Origin: Gigaspora margarita
Taxonomy: Eukaryota; Glomeromycota; Glomeromycetes; Diversisporales; Gigasporaceae
Direction: 5' to 3'
DNA length: 64,000 nucleotides
Assembly (NCBI GenBank): GCA_009809945.1
Contig: WTPW01000846.1
Coordinates: 24,817-88,816 of the forward strand
Made by a program: the position numbers and the translations under genes. Below, in pieces: positions 59,701 through 64,000 of the stretch. The first letter of the stretch is position 1; each line of letters opens with the position of its first letter. The notes under the pieces were generated by a model. That model did not search any database and had not been told where the DNA came from. It was given only the letters and a program-made list of their open reading frames with translations.

Positions 59701-60541
59701 ATCGTCAATAAAATCCTCTATTAAATATTACTTAACTGTTCTTCCATTTTAAATCATCAGGAGGTATGTATAATATATTCATAAAATAATATACGCATTG
59801 TATCGTTAATAGAGTTCACAATTTAATATTACTTCTCTGTTCCATTTAAAGTAACATAGAGTAAATAAAGTATATTTATAAATAATGTACACATTGTATC
59901 GTTAATAGAATTCCTATTAAATATTACTTCTCTGTTCTTTCATTTTAAATTACCAGTTCGTAAGTATAATATATTCATAAAATAATGTACGCAATATAAT
60001 TCTCTATTAAATATTACTTCTCTGGTCTTCCATTTTAAATTACCAGCCAGTAAGTGCAATATATTCATAAAATCATGTTCGCATTTTATCATCAATAGAA
60101 TTCTCTATTAAATATTATTTTTCTGTTCAATTTTAAATTTTCAGGAGGTGAATATATAGTTTATTCATAAAATAATGTACGCGTTTTATCGTTAATAGAG
60201 TTCTTAATTAAATATTACTTCTCTGTTCCATTTTAAAGTTACATAGAGTAAGTAAAGTATATTCTTAAAATAATGTACATATTGTATAGTTAATAGAATT
60301 CCCATTAAATATTACTTCTCTGTTATTTCATTTTAAATTACCAGTCGGTAAGTATAATATATTCATAAATAATGTACACATTTTATCGCCAATAGAATTC
60401 TCTATTAAATATTACTTCTCTGTTCTTACATTTAAATTACCAGGTTGTAAGTATAACATATTCTTAATTTATGAATTTTATCATTAATAGAATTCTCTAT
60501 TGAATATTAACCTTTTGCTTTTTACTTTAAATTACCAGTCC
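53761..60541 (+). CDS. About 63 candidate 3-nt exons after the zinc cluster
   Basis: Starts: 53761, 53849, 53950, 54050, 54146, 54246, 54345, 54446, 54547, 54747, 54846, 54945, 55147, 55246, 55347, 55448, 55555, 55654, 55763, 55861, 55964, 56065, 56166, 56272, 56356, 56569, 56665, 56753, 56845, 56946, 57043, 57239, 57332, 57430, 57522, 57614, 57714, 57798, 57902, 57960, 58061, 58153, 58249, 58348, 58446, 58643, 58734, 58835, 58945, 59044, 59165, 59264, 59367, 59467, 59568, 59667, 59761, 59957, 60047, 60145, 60345, 60444, 60539. The zinc-cluster exon leaves GA, so phase 2 continues. The joined frame is open and reads like a fungal low-complexity activation region: it begins DYSNFYPYS and later includes SSPFISDSLNPF, FYDSNYSS, YPSNTYFSMRSSQS. 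Phase 0 meets TGA (57902) and phase 1 meets several. A unit at 55054 (TCC) has lost its donor and I skipped it; five variant units (see separate entry) are also skipped. Confidence 0.6.
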
Positions 60542-60604
60542 GTAAGTATAGTATATTCATAAATTATACGCATTGTATCATCAATAGAATTCTCTATTGA
60601 ATAC

Positions 60605-61733
60605 ATTGTATAATCCAAACATGGCGTCGAAACGAAACCTACCCGAAACTAGTTTCGGGACGGTTCTAATCCGAAACTAGTTTCTGATTTTTTTAAAAAA
60701 CCGAAACTCCGAAACCCGAAACCCCGAAACTATAATCCGAAACCCAAATCTATAATCCGAAACTCAAAAATATAATATTGAGGCTTATAAATTTATTATA
60801 AGGTTGCCTTATTTTTAATGAACCCAAAATATAAAATTATTTTTGAATAAATTATAATATTATATAGATCTTTTTTTTTTAATTATGTTTTTGGCAATTT
60901 TTTTCACTACCTCGGTTTGTTCGGGGTTTTTTTTAAAGCTGGTCAACTTTATTTTTATTATCATACCGTTATTACAACTGATTGCAAAATTCTAGGACGA
61001 TAGAAAAAATTGCAATGATGAATTGATAAGTATTTTATGTCTTTTGATACCAACAATTTATTTAATTCTGCGGTAACCTATCAATTCTATCATTAGTAGA
61101 TATGGACGTACTAATTACTTATTATTACTTGATATTGTACCCAGTTTTTACGTAATAAGTAAAAATACTGATGCTTGCAAAAGCAACATTGATTGTCAGA
61201 ATATAAACTTCGGAATTATACCTTTCATGTTGTACTTATGAATCATAACAACAAAAAGGACTGCACGCATGCAATAAATTGTTGGATGCAGGAGATATAT
61301 AACATACATATCAGTGCGATTAATTTATATTGAAGAGATACAGAGCATACATCAGTGCATTTGATGTATAATTGAATGAGATATATAATACATTAATGCA
61401 ATCAATGTTTTTGGTGTTCAGGTGAGTTTCGGTTCGAATGAGGTTTCGGGTTTCGGGTGAGGTTTCGAGTTTCGGATAATGTTTCGGAAGTTATAATCCG
61501 AAGCCCGAAACTTCGGATTTGGCACTAAAGGGTATCAGCACCAACTTTGGAGAGAATAAACAAATAAGTTATTGATGTTTTGGCAGTTTCGGGGTTTCGG
61601 TTGAGGTTTCGGGTTTCGGTCGAGGTTTCGGGTTTCGGGCGAGGTTTCGAGTTTCGGATAAGGTTTCGGAAGCTATAATCCGAAACCCGAAACTTTCGGA
61701 ATCGCCAAAAAAGGTTTCGGTGCCATCTTTGGT
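60605..61733. mobile_element. Foldback element of CCGAAAC/GTTTCGG words inside an array intron
   Basis: The left end CCAAACATGGCGTCGAAAC pairs with the right end GTTTCGGTGCCATCTTTGG. Both arms consist of repeated CCGAAAC or GTTTCGG(G) words, with AT-rich DNA between. TATAAT flanks both sides. It lies between the candidate microexons at 60539 and 61915 and would only lengthen that intron to about 1.4 kb. The unit just after it (TTA at about 61815) has lost its donor G. Confidence 0.75.
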
Positions 61734-61914
61734 ATAATCAATAGGATTCTCCATTTTATAGTCAATAGAATTCTCTACTAAATATTATTCTCTGTTCTTA
61801 TATTTTAAATACCAGTTATAAGTAAAATATATCCATAAATAATACACGCATTGTATCGTCAATAGAATTCACTATTAAATATGACTTCTCTGTACTTCCA
61901 TTTTAAATTACCAG

Positions 61915-63980
61915 TTTGTAAGTATAGTATATTCCTAAAATAATGTACGCAATATAATTCTCTATTCCATTATAAATTACCAGCCAGTAAGTACAATATA
62001 TTCATAAAATCATGTTCGCATTTTATCATCAATAGAATTCTCTATTAAATATTACTTTTTTGTTCCATTTTAAATTACCAGGAGGTATAACATATTCTTA
62101 ATGTATGAATTTTATCATCAATAGAATTATCTATTAAATATTAACTTTTTGTTTTTTACTTTAAATTATCAGTCCGTAAGTATAGTATATTCATAAATTA
62201 ATATACGCATTATATCATCAATAGAATTCTCCATTAAATATTACTTCTCTGTTCTTCCATTTTAATTACCAGTCTGTAAGTATAATATATTAATGTATGA
62301 TTTTATCGTCAATAGGATTCTCTATTAAATATGACTTCTCTGTTCTTCCATTTTAAATTACCAGTTAGTAAGTATAATTTATTCTTAAAATAATGTACGC
62401 ATTTTATCATCAATAGAATTCTCTATTAAATATTACTTCTCTGTTCTTCCATTTTAAATTACCAGTTAGTAAGTATAATATATTCTTAAAATAATGTACN
62501 NNNNNNNNNNNNNNNNNNNNNNNNNNNNNNNNNNNNNNNNNNNNNNNNNNNNNNNNNNNNNNNNNNNNNNNNNNNNNNNNNNNNNNNNNNNNNNCATTTT
62601 ATCATCAATAGAATTCTCTATTAAATATTACTTCTCTGTTCTTCCATTATAAATTACCAGTCCGTAAGTATAATATATCCATAAAATAATATACGCATTT
62701 TATAGTCAATAGAATTCTCTATTAAATATTAACTTCGATTTTACTTTAAATTACCAGTTCGTAAGTATAGTATATTCATAAATAATGTACGCAATTTTTC
62801 GTCAATTAATATTACTTCTTTGTTCTTACATTTTCAATTTCTAGGAAGTAATATAATATATTCATAAAATAATGTACGCATTTTATCATCAATAGAATTC
62901 TCTTAAATATTACTTCTCTGTTCTTCCATTTTAAATTACTAGTTCGTAAGTATCGTATATTCAGCATTGTATTGCAATAAAATTTAATATTAAATATTCA
63001 CTGTTAAATTACCAGTCCGTAAGTATAATATTTTCATAAAATAATTTACGCAATGTGTTGTCAATAGAATTCACTATTAAATATTATTTTACTGTTCCAT
63101 TTTGAATTACCAGGAAGTAAGTATAATATATTCATAAAACAATATACGCATTTTATTATCAATAGAATTCTCTATTAAATATTCTTCCATTTTACCAGTA
63201 CGTAAGTATAATATATTCATAGATAATATACGCATTTTATCGTCAATAGAATTATCTATTAAATATTACTTCACTGTTCTTTCATTTTAAATTTCTAGTC
63301 TGTAAGTATAATATATTCATAAATCATGTACGCATTTTATCATCAATAGAATTCTCTATTAAATATTACTTCTCTGTTCTTCCATTTTAAATTACCAGGA
63401 GGTAAATATATAGTTTATTCATAAAATAAAGTACGCATTTTATCGTTAATAGAGTTCTTAATTAAATATTACTTCTTTGTTCCATTTTAAAGTTACATAG
63501 AGTAAGTAAAGTATATTCATAAAATAATGTACATATTGTACTGTAAATAGAATTCCCATTAAATATTGCTTCTCTGTTCTTACATTTTAAATTACCAGTC
63601 CGTAAGTGTAATATATTCATAAATAATGTACGCATTTTATCGTCAATGTAATTTTCTATTAAATATTACTTCTATGTTCTTTCATTTTAAATTACCAGTC
63701 TGTAAGCATAATATACTCATAAGTAATGTATACATTTTATCGTCAATAAAATTCTCTATTAATATTGCTTCTCTGTTTTTTACTTTAAATTACCAGCGAG
63801 TAAATATATAATATATTCATAAAATAATGTACACGTCAATAGAATTTCTCTATTAAATATTACTTCTCTGTTCTTCTATTATAAATTATCAGCCCGTAAG
63901 TATAATATATTCATAAAATTATGTATGAATTTTATCATCAATAGAATTCTCTTTTAAATAATGCTTTAAATTACCAGATA
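61915..63980 (+). CDS. About 21 further candidate 3-nt exons, to the window edge
   Basis: Starts: 61915, 61984, 62082, 62173, 62273, 62365, 62466, 62661, 62758, 62845, 62943, 63016, 63114, 63199, 63299, 63399, 63599, 63699, 63797, 63893, 63978. Phase 2 remains open: before the gap it reads FQSPLY, and after the N gap (62500-62594, which may hide one unit) it reads PSNSPNTLSPLDP. That is the same Ser/Pro/Asn flavour as the earlier part. The array has not ended at 64000, so the 3' end of the gene is outside the window. Confidence 0.6.
62500..62594. other. Assembly gap (N run) in the array
   Basis: The gap is about one repeat unit long, so it probably hides or collapses array units. Copy number here is uncertain. 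Confidence 0.98.
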
Positions 63981-64000
63981 GTAAGTGTAATATATTCATA

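Larger units (their letters stand above)
54640..63505 (+). other. Seven variant units with ACATAGAGTAAGT in place of CCAG-NNN-GTAAGT
   Basis: At about 54645, 56455, 57140, 58543, 59864, 60242 and 63497 the unit reads TTTTAAAGTAACATAGAGTAAG (also TGACAT, TTACAT). The donor is preserved, but the CAG acceptor is missing at the usual place. Three readings are possible: the unit is skipped as part of a double-length intron; TAG is the acceptor and the exon is one base (A); or AAAG is the acceptor and the exon is nine bases. Skipping or the nine-base exon keeps phase 2 and gives the most protein-like result. All seven share sequence, so they descend from one variant spread by duplication of multi-unit blocks. 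Confidence 0.55.
52013..64000 (+). repeat. Intron-microexon tandem array, unit about 100 bp
   Basis: From 52013 to the window edge, units of about 80-125 bp (101 bp between the triplets at 62365 and 62466) follow the order: donor GTAAGTATA, ATATATTCATAAAATAATG, TACGCATTTTATC, CAATAGAATTCTCTATTAAA, TATTACTTCTCTGTTCTTCC, ATTTTAAATTACCAG, then three variable bases, then the next donor. Donor variants (GTGAGT, GTATGT, GTAAAT, GTAAGC) and acceptor variants (CTAG, TCAG, ACAG, GCAG) all remain valid splice sites. It is interrupted by the zinc-cluster exon, a foldback insertion at 60605-61733 and an N gap at 62500-62594. As plain DNA this is a satellite; its preserved splice signals make it look like about 100 serial introns. 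Confidence 0.85.

Noticed and set aside
61569..61754. Minus-strand 61-codon open frame (Pro/Lys/Thr-rich)
   Set aside because: It arises from the GTTTCGG repeats of a foldback element with no coding evidence.
52013..64000. CRISPR array or simple centromeric-type satellite
   Set aside because: The regular spacing invites both, but the variable part is only three bases long, the repeat is about 98 bp, there are no cas genes, and the conserved bases are eukaryotic splice signals.

Overview
This is an AT-rich, repeat-laden nuclear window from a eukaryote. I infer an arbuscular mycorrhizal (Rhizophagus-like) fungus, from introns of about 60-110 nt with GTAAGT/GTATGT donors, divergent TKL-type kinases, a Gal4-type zinc cluster and dense small DNA transposons. 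No rRNA, intact tRNA, CRISPR array or bacterial operon is visible. Species is inference.

Layout. 0-23 kb is transposon territory: four tandem ~780-bp repeats carrying nested insertions, a 3.4-kb terminal-inverted-repeat element with a decayed transposase, many MITEs, foldback elements, a kinase relic and one sequencing gap. 23.0-27.5 kb (minus strand) is gene 1: a pseudokinase-FHA-GGDEF gene followed by a MACPF-like block. 28-44 kb is again mobile DNA: a palindrome, a gag-only LTR retrotransposon split by a hAT-type element, a 1-kb retroposon with a tRNA-like head, a gag relic and more MITEs. 44.8-49.7 kb (minus strand) is gene 2, a paralogue of gene 1 with a better-preserved kinase and one frameshift. 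50.15-51.9 kb (plus strand) is gene 3, a MACPF-like relative that diverges head-to-head from gene 2.

52-64 kb looks like a satellite with a ~100-bp period, but I read it as part of a gene. Nearly every unit is a complete short intron (GTAAGT-type donor, pyrimidine tract, YAG acceptor), and exactly three variable bases lie between each acceptor and the next donor. Joining these triplets in the one phase dictated by an embedded Gal4-type zinc-cluster exon gives an open, Ser/Asn/Tyr/Pro-rich reading frame. By my count there are 96 candidate 3-nt exons (12 before and 84 after the zinc-cluster exon). The array runs off the window edge. A phase-compatible splice may connect it to gene 3 upstream.

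The two standout observations are this microexon array and the paralogous proteins joining a eukaryotic kinase fold to FHA, a GGDEF domain with its catalytic and I-site motifs intact, and a MACPF-like domain. None of the splicing or enzymatic claims has been tested here; they follow from reading the sequence.
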